64,000 nucleotides of DNA, taken from Camellia lanceoleosa (lineage: Eukaryota; Streptophyta; Magnoliopsida; Ericales; Theaceae). Under the pieces are notes generated by a model that worked only from the letters and a program-made list of their open reading frames with translations, did no database searches and had not been told where the DNA came from. Position 1 is the first letter of the stretch; every line of letters starts with the position of its first letter. A program made the position numbers and the translations under genes. Location of the stretch: assembly GCA_025200525.1 (NCBI GenBank), contig CM045758.1, positions 225,948,667-226,012,666 of the forward strand, read 5' to 3'. This document shows, piece by piece, positions 24,301 through 36,300 of this stretch.

Positions 24301-27300
24301 ACAAAGGAATCAAGATATGAATAACCATTCTAAACCATACCAGCTCGAGTCTGGAATACAATAGATAACGAGTCAAAATTGGAATTGCTATAACCTTCCC
24401 CTTTTAAGGAATTTCGTCCCTGAAATTACAAATCAAGTTCAAATCAACAATAGACCATTTACTACAATGTTGTTCCCACAAATTCAATACCATGACCCAT
24501 CCTCCGGTCATCTATCCTCATTGACTCGATACACAAGTCCCACATGGAAATTACATTTTTTTACAATTTCCCAAACATTTGTAATGTTTAAATCAAAATC
24601 CAAATTCTCAAAATTTTATATAGCACATACAATGCTTCCAAAAGTGACATAATACATATGATATTCCACATTCTCAAACATATACAATGTTTATAATAAC
24701 TCATATTTCCAAAATGTAAACAACATATACAATGTCTCCACATTCTATCAATCATAATTGCAATCCAATACATGTTTAAACATCAACAAATAAATCTAGA
24801 TACTTGTCTCGGACTTCCGGTTCACGCTCCCAAGTTGTTTTCTCAACCCCATGATGTTTCCACAATACCTTTACTAAGAGAATTGTCTTGCCTCGCAAGA
24901 CTTGGTCCTGTCTATCCAAGACCCTCATCGGTCTCTCCTCATACAAGGCATCCTCATCTACTTCCAAGTCGGTCCAATCCGATACATGCGATGGATTCGG
25001 CTCATACTTTCGAAGCATATTAATATGAAACACGTCATGAATCCCGAAAAGTTGTGCGGCATCGCCAAATGATAGGCAACCTCCCCAATCCGCTCTAGGA
25101 TCTCAAAAGGGCCAATAAATCAAGGGAATAATTTTTCACTCTTTCCAAATCTCATTAAATCCCGTCTAGGTAATATTTTCAGGAACACATGGTCTCTCAC
25201 CTCAAAAGACAAGGGTTTCCTCCTACAGTCGACATAACTCTTCTGGCGACTTTGAGCCGTGACTAATCTCTTATGGATAAGTGCCACCTTCTCCGTCGTC
25301 TCTCGAACTAACTCTGGACCCAACAAAGGTGCATCACCCACCTCGGCTCAACATATCGAGATCTACACGATCAGCCATACAAGGTCTCAAATGGTACCAT
25401 GCCAATACTCGATTGAAAACTATTGTTATAGGCAAACTTCACTAAGGGCAAGTGCCTCTCCCATGACCCCTTAAAATCAAGCACACAACCTCGAAGCATA
25501 TCCTTAAGGATTTGAATAGTACGCTTGGGTTGCCCGTCAGTCTGAGGATGATACACAGTACTAAAGTTCAATCTAGTGCCCAAGGCACTCTGTAAACTCT
25601 GCCACAACCGAGCTATGAAATGTGGATCTCTATCCGAGACAATCGTCACAGGAACCCCGTGCAACCTCACTATGTCCTTGATATACAAGTCGACAAGATA
25701 GTCTACCGAGTCACTTGTGCGCATAGGTATGAATTGCGCAGATTTGGTCAACCGGTCAACTACTATCCAAATGGCATCACTACTCTGTTGAGTTCTCGAA
25801 AGGCCCACAACAAAATTCATCGTGACATGCTCTCATTTCCACTCAGCTATAGGCAAGGGTTGTAACAAACTAGCTGGCCTCTGATGTTCGGCCTTCACTT
25901 ACTGACAAGTAAGGCATTTTGATACAAACACCGCCACATCCTTCTTCATACCTCTCCGCCAAAACTGGCGACTAAGGTCATGATACATCTTTGTGTCTCC
26001 CGGATACGCCGCAAGGCGCGAATGGTGAAACTCTCGGAGTACTTCTTCTCTGCAAGATTCTGGCACAAACAAACGGTCTCGGTATCTAACACTCGAGTCA
26101 TGATACATACTAAAGTCTCGTTCTACTTTCCCACTAGAGATCTTCTCCCAGAGGGTTTCTACTTCAAGGTCACTCTTCTGCGCTTCTAACACTTGGTTCA
26201 CAAGTGTAGATTGGGCAACTACCGTAAACAAAGCCGCAGATTCAACGGACTTGCCAAGATGCAAGTCAAACTCCCCAAGAGTACCCAACATCTCCTATTC
26301 CTGAATGGCAATACAAGCCACACTGCTAATTCATTTCCTACTCAAAGCATCGGCCACTACATTGGCCTTCCTAGAATGATAATGCAACTCGAAGTCATAG
26401 TCCTCTATGAACTCCATCCACCTTCTCTGCCTCAAATTTAAGTCTTTCTAGGTAAATAGGTACTTCAAATTCTTGTGATCGGAGAACACTTCAAATTTTT
26501 CACTATACAGATAATGCCTCTAAATCTTTAAGGCAAATATCACTGCTACTAACTTTAGGTCATGGGTGGGATAGTTTTTCTCGTGGGTTTTCAATTGCTG
26601 TGAGCCATAGGTCACTACTTTTCCCTTTTGCATCAAAACGCAACCCAAACCTTCCCGTGAAGCATCACAATATATAGAATAACCCAAACCCCTCTCCAGA
26701 ATAATCAAGATTGGAGCAATGGTAAGTCTAACCTTAAGTTCTTGGAATGATTTCTCACAAGTCTCACTTCACACAAATTTAACTCCCTTCCTCGTCAGTC
26801 TGGTTAACGGTGAAGCTAATCTAGAGAAATCCTTTACAAATCTCCGATAATACAAGGCCAACCCCAGGAAACTACAGATCTCGAAAGCATTCTTAGGCTG
26901 TGCCCAATCCTGCACTGCCTCCATCTTGGATGAATTTACAGTCATCCCTTCCCTGGATATTATATGGCCTAAAAACTTAACTTCTCTTAGCCAAAATTCA
27001 CGCTTTCCAAACTTAACATACAGCTGTGGGCTCTAAGTAACTCAAGTACTACCCGCAAATGTTCCTCGTGTTTCTTCTCAGAAGATGAATAAATCAGAAT
27101 GTCGTCCACAAAAATGACCATGAAACGATCTAGGAACTCACGAAAGATCCAGTTCATTAAATCCATAAGCACTGTTGGAGCATTGGTCAGCCCAAAAGGC
27201 ATTACAAGAAACTCGTAATGGCCATACTGCGGGCAGAATGCCGTTTTCGGGATATCCTCCTCCCTTACCCTCAACTGATGGTAACCCGATCTCAAGTTTA

Positions 27301-30300
27301 TCGTAGAGAAACAATAAGAACTTTTTAACTGATCGAACAGATCATCTATACGAGGCATTGGATACTTATTTTTAACGGTCACTCGGTTCAACTTTCGATA
27401 ATCGATGCAAAGTCGCAAGGCTCCATATTTCTTTTTAGCAAAGAGGGCCGACGCTCCCCAAGGTGATGTACTAGGGCGGATGAAATCCTTATCTAATAAC
27501 TCCTGGAGTTGGACACTCAACTTAGCGGGTGCAAAACGATACGACGCCATAGAAATCGGTGCGGTGCTAGGCACTAAGTCAATAGAAAGCTCAATCTCTC
27601 GGTGAGGTGGCAAATTAGTGAGGTCCTCGGGAAAAACATCTGGGTATTCACAAACCACCCTTGGCAACTCAACTCAGACTGCATCACACTCACCACTCAA
27701 GAAGGTAGCAAAAAGACAGCTAAGCTCACTCTGTCCACGCGGATCATACACCGATGATAAGGCTCTATCCACCCGATCGCCCAAGAAATGAAAACAAGCA
27801 CCGTTCAAGGTACATACAGTTATCCTTTGACGGTAGTAATCTATAATAGCTCGGTATGACAATAACCAGTCCATACCCAAAATAACATCGAAATTAGACA
27901 TATTAAGCAATACAAAGGCAAAAGGGAGTCTACGACCGGCGACCTCTATATCACAGCTCCGACACCCTTGTTTCAAGATAACTTCACCACCAATGGGTGA
28001 CTTCACACGAATAGGAGATGCTAATTGTGCTAACTCCAACCCTAAAAGCGATGCAAATGAAGACGAAATAAAGGAATGGGATGCACCCATATCAATCAAC
28101 ACATTAGCAACTGAATTGCAAAACAAAAAGGTGCCTCTTACTACAGAAGGAGCCGGTACAAGATCTGGCGCGGTAATAGCATACACGCCCTGTTGGCCTT
28201 TGACCTATCTGCTCACCCCTTGGCGCATAAGCCTGCTGCAATAATTGAGCTGAAGAAGCTTCTTGATTGGCCCTCGAAGCCTGTGCTGACTGTGCTGGTT
28301 GGTGACTCTGTGTCTGTTTCGAATTAGACGCACCAGATGTGTCACCCAACTGTGGGCAAAATCTCTTCAGGTGCCCCGCCTGACCACACTGATAACAAGT
28401 GGGTAGTTGACCTCTACCCTGACTCTGGCCCTGGGAACGAGCCGAAGACGGAAAAGCTCGCTGCACTCCTCCTCTTTGTGGGCAAGCTGGAGACTTGTGG
28501 CCCAACTAATCACAGTTGAAACAAGTCACATCTCCCTTACCACTTTTCCCAGAACCCGCACTTGGCACTAGAAAAGTAGACCTCGACTGCACTCTCTGGG
28601 ACTGCTGAGGGTTAGAACCCCTCTGCCTTTTACCGTGCCCTTGACTATCCTGACTCCTCCTAGAGCCTCTCATCCTCTCCTCCTCTGCTTGCATGATCGT
28701 CTCGAGATGGGTCGCCGCCTCTATAAGACGCCCATAAACCCTAATCATGGATTCGGCCACTCTAAACATGAGCCCGGTCCTCAACTTCTTCTCGAATTCC
28801 ACACAACGGCGCTCCTCAGTCGCCATAAGCTTAGGTGCAAACCTAGACAAGCTAGTGAAGGTGGCTTCAAACTCTGCCACAGGTGTGTTCAACTGCTTGA
28901 GCTGGGAAAACTGATCTCTCAACTTCTCCCTAATAGTAGGAGGCAAAAACTTGTCTTGGAAGGCGTTGACAAAGGCCTCCCAAGTCACCCCAATGCACTC
29001 ACGCGCATACTTCCACCACTAACCCGCATCCCCCTTCAACTGGAAAGACGCCAACGTCACCCTCAATTGATCGTCCTCGATGCCCAGCATCTCGAACGTC
29101 TTCACTATCTATTCAAGCCACTCGTTTGCTTTCAGTGGCTCCTTTGGGTTACCTAAAAACTCGTTCGGATTCGACCGAAAGAACTCCCTCTTCAGAAAAG
29201 ACGGCCCTGCTTCAGCTACTTGGGCCTGGACTTGATTCTCAGCTCTGAGAATGTCCATAGATTCCCGCAAGGCTCTGGCTATCTAGCGAGCTAAGGCGCC
29301 CATGGCCTGTTGACCTACTGGTTCGGCCACATTGGCCTGACCAACTCCTTCCTCTTGTGCCGGAATTTCATCCGGTATAGGTACTTTGTGCCTCCTAGGC
29401 CTACCACGCCTACCACCACAACCACGTCCTAACATCCTAATAAAGGTAACAAAAGGATTGGCACATTCACAAATGTGCCAAAGTTAACTCACTCGCGTCC
29501 TAAAGCAATGGACAATAGTAAATCACTCTATATAAGCACGTAATCACATAAACACATATGAATTTCATCTTCGGATAATGACCGTCTCACAGCGTTGCTA
29601 GAGTTTTAATTAGAAACAACAGTGATCAAGTGATAGGACTTTTAGAAACCAGTAGACCCAATCAACATCTTAGAAATTCAATCCCATACCCAAATAATCA
29701 CATAAGCATGTTGTCATATAAGTACATATCGTTCACACTTAAGTCTCTAGCAAGCAAGACGAACCCATTGTAGCACTAGCTACTTCTCACATACCCAAAG
29801 TATTCAAACCCGGTACGCTCTGATACCAAGTTATAACGCTCTCAAAATCATACAATAAATATAACCCAAAACATAAATAATAATCTCATAATTCATAATA
29901 AATAGTCCTTTCATTACATAAAGTTAATGATACAAAAGTGTTTAACGTAGATAAATGCCCTATCGGCATACACCTTTCCAAGCTTTGACTTGGTTACAAC
30001 AAAATGAGCTTCACTCAATTACATTTTGAGCCCTTGGCTTTACAAAAGAAATAACAAAAAGAGAAGCTATTGCCTTGGCGGAGGCATGTCACCAACACCT
30101 AAAAAGTTATTTCCCAAGTAAAGTGAGCCACAGCCCAGCAGGAATCATCTAACACAGTATATAAAATTTAGCAAAGGTATAAGTACAAGGAGTGTATACA
30201 ATGTCTATGATAAAACATCCACGATTTATATTCTCCAAAGTCATCAAATTTCAAATCATAATCTAGTTTTTTCCAATTCACTTCCAATTCATTTACTTAT

Positions 30301-33300
30301 TTCAATTCATGAGTCAATTTCATAATTTCTTTAACAATTCAAATGAGACTACAAATCAATAGTTCAATAATCACATCATCAACATACAAACACTTCAAAC
30401 TGTCCTTTTACGGATATTTCGCCCACGGGAAACCGTCAAACGGGATCCATGTAAACGTAGGCTATACAAGCACTACCATTGCCATTTTACGGATATTTCG
30501 TTTGTGGGATCGGCACCTATGTATAATTTCGGGACTTTCACCCAGGACACTTCGGCCAACTTAATTATAATGGGGTCCATCCCCTTTCTCCTCCCAAACA
30601 ATCATTTATACATATGTAATGTATTTAAACACATAATTATACGTGGAGCACATCCCCTTTCTACTTCCAAATAATCATAAATATACTATATATATAAGCA
30701 TAGTCATATTTAATGACAATCACAAGCGATTAGTTTCAATTTACCTAATCCGGATGCAATTTCCACAACAATCATGGTTATCCTCCACCGATAGCATAAT
30801 ACAGATATTTCTAAACAGATATTTAATCTCATGACAGATAATCTATTCAAAATTTCCAAAGATTGAGATAATATATAACTAATCTCACCATTCATACCAA
30901 TACCCTTCCAATTTCACATTTTCAATGTAAACTTCAACTATTTATATAAAATAATAGCTTGATCTATTTAGGGCATACTCTCCCCTTTTTCCCAAATATT
31001 AACCAAGTGCCAAAAAAATCATCAAATTAGACACAACATAACATCATTTTCAAACCCCACGATCATTTTCATCTTATTTACCAAAACCCCTCTTTCTATT
31101 TTATACCCAAACCCTAGGTTTGTTCAAAATTTCCTCAAATCACACCATTGTTACACAAATGACATATATCTAAGCTAAATAACATATGAGGTGTAGAAAA
31201 ATCCCTACCTCAAAGGAAAAAGATAAGCCACGCAAGAGAGAAACTCCAAGAATATCGAAACCCACTTCTATTCGGATCAAAATATAGATCTTGATGCACT
31301 CTACCTTTTTCTCAAAAGCACTAGGGTGAAGAGATCGACGGATCTAGATGAAATCTAAGAGAGAAGGTGAGTTTGAGAGAGAGAGGGTCAAGAACAAGGT
31401 TTTTGGAAAGTTTTAGAGAGAGGGAAATGAAAAAGTGATTCAAAATATCATCTTCTCGGATTGTTATACGCGCAGTCCGCTCGAACGTGGAAAGTGACGC
31501 TCGAGCGTTAGACACAAAGTTCTGCTCGAGCGTAGAATGCACACTTCCAGAAGTTCTACAGACAAAGGTTCCTACTCGAGCGTGAGAATGGACGCTTGAG
31601 CGTCCAATGCATTTTCCCAGTATTTGCAAATCTGCAAAAATACTGAGAGTTGACAAGTCCCGCTTGAGCTCAAGAATGGCCGCTTGAGCGGATGAGCAAA
31701 TTTGTGAAGTCTGCTCGAGCAGAAGAGCCAAAATATGGGCAACAAAGGTTTTGGAATACAAACAACCAACCTGTTCCAAACGCATAATCACAACCCGATA
31801 ACCAAAATAAGAGGAAGACAAAGCAATCAAGATATGAATAACCATTTTAAACCATACCAACCCGAGTTCGGAATACAATAGATAACGGGTCAAAACCGAA
31901 ATCGCTATACACATCCCATGTATTGACTAATACTGAATGAGTCCTGAATGTTGGTATTCAGTATCTACAACCGCATCCTGAATTGGCATGGAGTTCTCAA
32001 GGTTCTTTGATACTTTGTTAGTGTGCATCACATTTTTACTATGAAAAATTGAATGAATTCAAGGAAGCTGATTATAGAAGAATAAAATCTTGCACTTATT
32101 TTTTTTGTTAGCACAATCAAAAAACCTGGCAAATCTTCCAGTTGCATACTCATGCAGAGCAGCATTAGGGTACATAGACATCCATGTGCATGCATGCATA
32201 TCAGTGTGAATCGATTAGAAATGGACCTATGTATTATTTTACTCCTAGACTTGAATTCCTGAATGTTTATGGGAAGTTTGTGACATTTTTATTTTATTTT
32301 ATCCCAGTTTCCGCAATCTTCTGGGCAAGATCACCATTCAAGAACCTACCTTTGATAGGATAATTGTTGTTTACAGGTACTAGCTTTCATTTTCCAATTT
32401 AAAATCTTGTTTCGATCAGTGTTTTAGATGTTTTTGTTGAAAATGATCTTCTATTCACCACCAATTTTGGAAGTTATTTTTTGCTACAAAGTTGAGCATA
32501 TATGATGTTTTGTTATACAATGTTTGAAAAGTGCATCCACCTTCAAAATTTCACTGCCACTTTACACATGGGGAAATTAGGGCACTTGAAAAGGGATTAA
32601 TTGTACATTGGGAAACCATCCATTGATTATTGTCATGGATTTGTTATTTCTAACAACCATGATGACCATGCAGGCGAGCAAGTACAAATAGAACAGGGCG
32701 AGGAATATTTGTGAAGCATTTCAAAAACATTCCAATGGCTGATATGGAAATTGTCCTCGTAAGTTTTTGGCTGCTCTGACTGTTTTTGGCTGCTTTGACT
32801 GTCTCTTTCTCTTTCAGTGATATTTTAACTTTTCTAAAACCTTGTACCCACTTATTAATGTATGAACTCGTGAACTTCTACTCATTAACAGCCAGAAAAG
32901 AAAAATCCAGGTTTAACCCCAATGGACTGGGTCATATTTCTTGGTTCTGCTATTGTTGGACTGGTTAGTTACCTGATATATATGGAACTTGTTTCCTACT
33001 CATACTTTATCCATTTTTTTTTTGATAAACATACCATGTTCTTCTACAGGTTGCAGTTGTGGGTTCGCTCGACATGCCTAAAGCTGATCTTTGGGTCATA
33101 TTTGCCATCCTTTCAACTGTGATTGGTTACTGTGCTAAGACATACTTCACGTAAAGTGTTTGCGGTATTTGATTTTGATTCATGTGGATATGTGTTGTTC
33201 ATTGAGCAAACATGCATGTTGTCTGTGTGATCTACCATGTGATGGATCTGCTTGAGAATTGTCTTATATAAGAAGTTGATCTGGTCAAATGCATATTTAG

Positions 33301-36017
33301 TTTTCTATGTTTAATATTCTTTCCACCTTACTGCTATAGTGGACGAGTGAGTCAGATCAGGGAAACTCCTGATGTAGGATTTCTTCTTGGTTGGAGCCAC
33401 TGCTTCATGCATTGGGCTTGGAGCTGTGATTGCATGTGCTCCGTACATGCCACAGGCAACCTGTATTTACATAATAATCATGCTTTTTCCTTTGTCATTG
33501 CTTTGTTTGTCCTTTAAAGTCTGTTGATCTCATAGGTATTAATTTACCAAATGTTTCAACTGCCTGTAGGTTTCAGCAAAATATGGCGACATATCAGAAC
33601 TTAATTACTCAGTCCATGTATGACAAACAACTGGATAGTGGAAAGGGCACTCTTCTTCACTTATGTGATGATGTGATTCAACAGGAAGTAAGTTGCTAGC
33701 TAGAAATTTGCTTCCTTTTTTTTTTTTTTTTTTTCCCCCCCCTACTTGAAGAATTGACAACAATGACCTTTTTAATCTCTCCTTTCTCTTATGTGTCTTC
33801 TTTTTCTCTCTTTCTTCTCCCATCTACCATAGCATCACCACTAGCCAAAATCATTATAGTTACCACCTGAAACCACACCACTAGTCAAAACACAACTGCT
33901 GTACCACTACCACCACTTGAAACCGCCATGACCACCCACCACCAGATCCATCCCCGGCAGTACCATCCTCCTCCCTCCTCTCTCCCAACCCCTGTTGATT
34001 TCCTCTTGCAGCTCCACCTTCCTTTTTCCTTCCCCCCACTCCATCGATTCCCCTCCCCTACTGTAGGACTACCCTCCTCCCTCCCTCCAGCTTCGCCCTC
34101 CCCACTCCCTCCCTCCACCTTGTCATTTCCCTTTCCTCCCTCCACCCTTGTTGCCACAGCCCTTCCATAGTCCAGTCGCTTCCCCCTTTCTCCTCCCCAG
34201 CTCTGTTGCAGCTCCCTGTCCCCTTCCCCGGCACTGTGCATCTCCCTCTCCCCTCCCCCACCCTGTTGCTACCCCCACACCTAAACTACCAATAGATCCT
34301 AATAGTTAGACTCAATTATCATCAAGTTCTATTGAAAATAAGTCTTGGTAAAATTGTCGCTAAAAATATTTTTTTTGTGACAATTTTTTATATACGTCGC
34401 TAAAAAGTGATAATTAGTGACTTTTTGTCATGATTTTTATAAATTGTCACTAAAAATTACAATTAGTGACTTTTTTGACAAATTTTTTCCATAGGACCTA
34501 TTAGATAATAAGTCCACTTATTAGGACCTATATGTAAATACCCTCCCTCCCTCCTTCCTCCTCAACTCATATTGCTGTAAAAGAACAAATCAAAACCCAA
34601 ATCAAAAAGAAAAGAAAAGTCAAAACTCAAATTCTAGCTTTGGCTGCAGAGTGCACATTGAGACTATAGAGTTACAGAGAGCAAAGTGTGAAAGAAAGAA
34701 TCAAAAGGGGAGAAATGCGTAAGGGGAATAAATGTAATTTTAAATATGAAATAATTCAGATTAAAATAAAAAAAATATCAAGCATTAGTTTTTCGAATGA
34801 TTGAGACAGAAAACATCAAATTTTCAACTTTGGTGTTTTACCCCGAGTTGTAGTGTTACAAATCAAACCACGGGGAGTAAAGTGTTATTTACTCCAAAAT
34901 TAATTTGCATCACCTGTGTCAAAATTACTGGTACTTCATATAGTTGACTAGTAAACTATCTGAAATTTACTTAAGCTAGTTCATAAATATACAGTGTCTG
35001 AACTGCGGTTTAAAAGCGAATTTAGATTAGTGTTCCATCGTTACTAGGTTTTCATTGAAGCTTTTAATTATATGGCTCATTGGATGAATTTCTTCAATCA
35101 GATTCAACAAGGCTCGCTAGTCAATCAAGAATTTCTCAACCTTGATGTAAGTTATTGCACAAAGCAGTTGCTTATAGAATCTTGTTATTTGAATGTACAG
35201 GTAAATGAGGTCATCATTTCATTTTTTTATATTGATGGAACAGGGCAAAGCTACTCGACAGGTATTTTGCATTACTTCCTTGCTGCCTTTTGCAATGTTC
35301 ATTTACTGATTCTAGTATTATCTGCAAACTTGTTGATGCATGATTTGTGATACTGTGAAATAGGATCTTGACCTGCGGTGTGAAGAACTAATCAAGGAAG
35401 AATTTGGTGAGAGGTGAAATTTTGATGTGGATGATGCAGTTCAGAAGCTAGAGAAATTAGGCATTGTTGCTCGGGTGAGATCATCCTTTTCTCCTTCCTG
35501 ATAACGTGGGTGATACTTGAATTAATGTGTTTATTCTCTCTTCAATTCAAATGAATTTTTGTTGGTTTAACACTAGTACGGGGATGCACTGAGCGGAAAC
35601 CCTACCCTTGCCAAGGGATATAACTTTGCCAAACATGTGGTCTGTTCATTGAACTGGATGAATTATGGCCCTAGTACGATGTTTTATCTTTGCCTATGGA
35701 ACACATATGATGTACATTTTGTAGTTGCATACAGATAATTTGATAATATTACTCTTGTGCAAGATAGTGTTTCAATAAAGCATTTTCTATGCAAATCCTA
35801 ACTGATACCTGCTGACCTAAATATCATTGTATCTGATTTTATTTTTATTTTGATTTTTTTGTGTGTGGTTTTGTTCATTTGATGAGAGTGCAATATTTCA
35901 ATATAGGATTCGATTGGAAGATATTACTGTGTCAGTCTTAAGCGTGCTAATGAGATCATTGGCACCACCACTGAGGAGCTTGTCCTTAAGGCTAAACAGA
36001 GTGCTATTGCTCCTTGA
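18320..36017 (+). CDS. DUF3754/TMEM143-like membrane protein gene, 15 exons, 3' end damaged
   Basis: Exons: 18320-18425, 18974-19068, 19193-19306, 20261-20365, 20496-20567, 21673-21785, 21999-22133, 32308-32376, 32674-32758, 32892-32963, 33050-33150, 33570-33687, 35201-35261, 35364-35474, 35907-36017. All junctions are GT-AG with matching phases. The product would be about 488 residues. It opens [26 protein letters not shown] and has two likely membrane helices near residues 311-327 and 336-354. I recognise it as the plant DUF3754 (TMEM143-like) family, whose biochemical role is not established. Exons 1-12 read cleanly. Exon 13 has one extra T in a seven-T run (35222-35228), and exon 14 has TGA at 35415-35417 where Cys is expected. 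The encoded protein would stop after about 415 residues. Intron 7 is 10.2 kb because of an inserted retrotransposon; without it the intron would be about 570 bases. Confidence 0.85.
20430..20457 (+). repeat. (CG/CA)n microsatellite in intron 4
   Basis: GCGCGCGCACGCGCACACAC-type run between exons 4 and 5 of the DUF3754 gene. Confidence 0.8.
22313..24392 (-). repeat. 3' LTR of the intron 7 chromovirus
   Basis: On the plus strand it opens TGTAACGCTCTC and closes GCTATA. It contains decayed CGCTCGAGCG-type motifs at about 23955-24205 and a repeated 70-base block with ACGGATATTTTG at 22915 and 22993. Confidence 0.9.
24393..24407 (-). promoter_or_regulatory. polypurine tract of the chromovirus
   Basis: Minus strand TTAAAAGGGGAAGGT directly upstream of the 3' LTR. 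Confidence 0.7.
24776..25341 (-). pseudogene. chromovirus integrase C-terminus and chromodomain
   Basis: The frame at 25341-25120 shows the C-terminal integrase region ([25 protein letters not shown]). After a frameshift the frame at 25033-24776 gives [16 protein letters not shown] sequence, then a chromodomain ([30 protein letters not shown]). The chromodomain targets integration to certain chromatin in this lineage. The internal region ends shortly after, at the polypurine tract. Confidence 0.85.
25371..26291 (-). pseudogene. chromovirus integrase: zinc-binding and core domains
   Basis: 26291-25899 carries the N-terminal zinc-binding region ([19 protein letters not shown] ... FVSKCLTCQ). 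The second His expected before PG is Tyr here. 25820-25371 is the core with [19 protein letters not shown] and [13 protein letters not shown]. In this family the third catalytic acid lies in a Q-S-E-R motif. Here it reads QPKR, so the catalytic Glu is replaced by Lys. Stops separate the two blocks. Confidence 0.88.
26292..26986 (-). pseudogene. chromovirus RT thumb and RNase H
   Basis: Reads [16 protein letters not shown] and [16 protein letters not shown] (RT thumb/connection), then the RNase H core at 26708-26520 with [17 protein letters not shown] and [18 protein letters not shown]. It closes with [17 protein letters not shown] before integrase. In-frame stops lie near 26770, 26518 and 26450. 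Confidence 0.85.
26987..27667 (-). pseudogene. chromovirus reverse transcriptase core
   Basis: A 226-residue open frame with all main RT blocks: [59 protein letters not shown] and the catalytic FVDDILIYS (FVDD at 27101-27112). One variant is [12 protein letters not shown], where IDLRSGYHQ is usual. This is the best preserved part of the element. Confidence 0.93.
27674..28186 (-). pseudogene. chromovirus aspartic protease
   Basis: Open frame of 170 residues. The active-site motif reads DMGASHSF near 28085-28110, where DTGASHSF is expected, so the catalytic Thr position is Met. The flap and second half ([19 protein letters not shown]) are normal for gypsy proteases. It should cleave the Gag-Pol polyprotein; the substitution probably kills it. 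Confidence 0.88.
28104..29435 (-). pseudogene. chromovirus Gag with two CCHC knuckles
   Basis: The frame starts at ATG 29435 with a basic [15 protein letters not shown] opening. A retrotransposon gag domain follows ([25 protein letters not shown] ... [10 protein letters not shown]), then a Gln/Ser-rich linker and two zinc knuckles ([14 protein letters not shown] and [15 protein letters not shown]) near 28510 and 28370. Stops lie near 29282, 29108, 29020 and 28505. Gag packages the genomic RNA in this family. Confidence 0.88.
29817..29828 (-). promoter_or_regulatory. primer-binding site (initiator-Met tRNA)
   Basis: Minus strand TGGTATCAGAGC, three bases inside the 5' LTR boundary. It is the standard plant initiator-Met primer site. 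Confidence 0.9.
29832..31909 (-). repeat. 5' LTR of the intron 7 chromovirus
   Basis: Colinear with 22313-24392. The inner edge reads TATAACGC where the partner has TGTAACGC (one G-to-A change). CTCGAGCG-type motifs lie at about 31475-31725, better preserved than in the other LTR. Confidence 0.9.
33711..34500 (+). repeat. low-complexity and repeat segment in intron 12
   Basis: A T/C run at 33717-33742, a CT-rich stretch at about 33955-34260, then three near copies of a GTCGCTAAAAA/TTAGTGACTTTTT motif in both orientations at about 34350-34475. The last looks like subterminal repeats of an unidentified DNA transposon. No coding function is supported. Confidence 0.5.
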
Positions 36018-36300
36018 TGTTATTTTGGGAACCTAAGCTGCTGCTACTCCCATGTTTGGCTGAGAGAGTGCTTTGAAATTCTCTACCTAAGATCTCCACA
36101 TGCAATGCAACAATCATCCTGCTCTCGAGCACCTTTACTTAGATGGATGCGTGCTTAGGGTTTGTTTTCTTTTTCACTAGTCCATTAGTATATGTAATGT
36201 TTTTAGAGTGAGCTTTTCGTCCCTTTTTCTTTTTATAAATTTATTTGTCATTTAATTTTTCTTTTACGTTGTCTGCTTGACTTTCAAGGTGTCCTGAATA
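36018..36300 (+). other. 3' untranslated region of the DUF3754 gene
   Basis: AT-rich stretch after the TGA at 36015-36017, with TTTATAAATTTATTTG near 36230 as possible end-processing signals. The end is not defined. Confidence 0.4.

Larger units (their letters stand above)
22313..31909 (-). mobile_element. full-length chromodomain Ty3/gypsy retrotransposon (Tekay/Del-like) in intron 7
   Basis: LTRs of 2,078-2,080 bp (22313-24392 and 29832-31909) enclose a 5.4-kb internal region read on the minus strand: gag, protease, reverse transcriptase, RNase H, integrase, chromodomain. The element is flanked by perfect CACAT duplications (22308-22312 and 31910-31914). The primer site matches initiator-Met tRNA. 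Order, chromodomain and primer fit a chromovirus, most like Tekay/Del. The LTRs begin TATAGC and end TTACA in element orientation, so the termini are TA...CA instead of TG...CA. By eye the LTRs differ at roughly 5-8% over the first 250 bases. Numerous stops and substituted catalytic residues make it inactive. Confidence 0.93.

Noticed and set aside
33360..33480. Coding-like stretch in intron 11 ([19 protein letters not shown] in one frame)
   Set aside because: Could be a fragment of an unrelated gene or chance; exons 11 and 12 join in phase without it, and I do not recognise it.
35222..35228. Treating the extra T of exon 13 as certain proof of a pseudogene
   Set aside because: A single-base change in a T run may be a sequencing error; only the separate TGA in exon 14 makes damage likely.
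35578..35645. Coding-like stretch in intron 14 ([19 protein letters not shown])
   Set aside because: Exons 14 and 15 join in phase without it and give a smooth protein; no family recognised.
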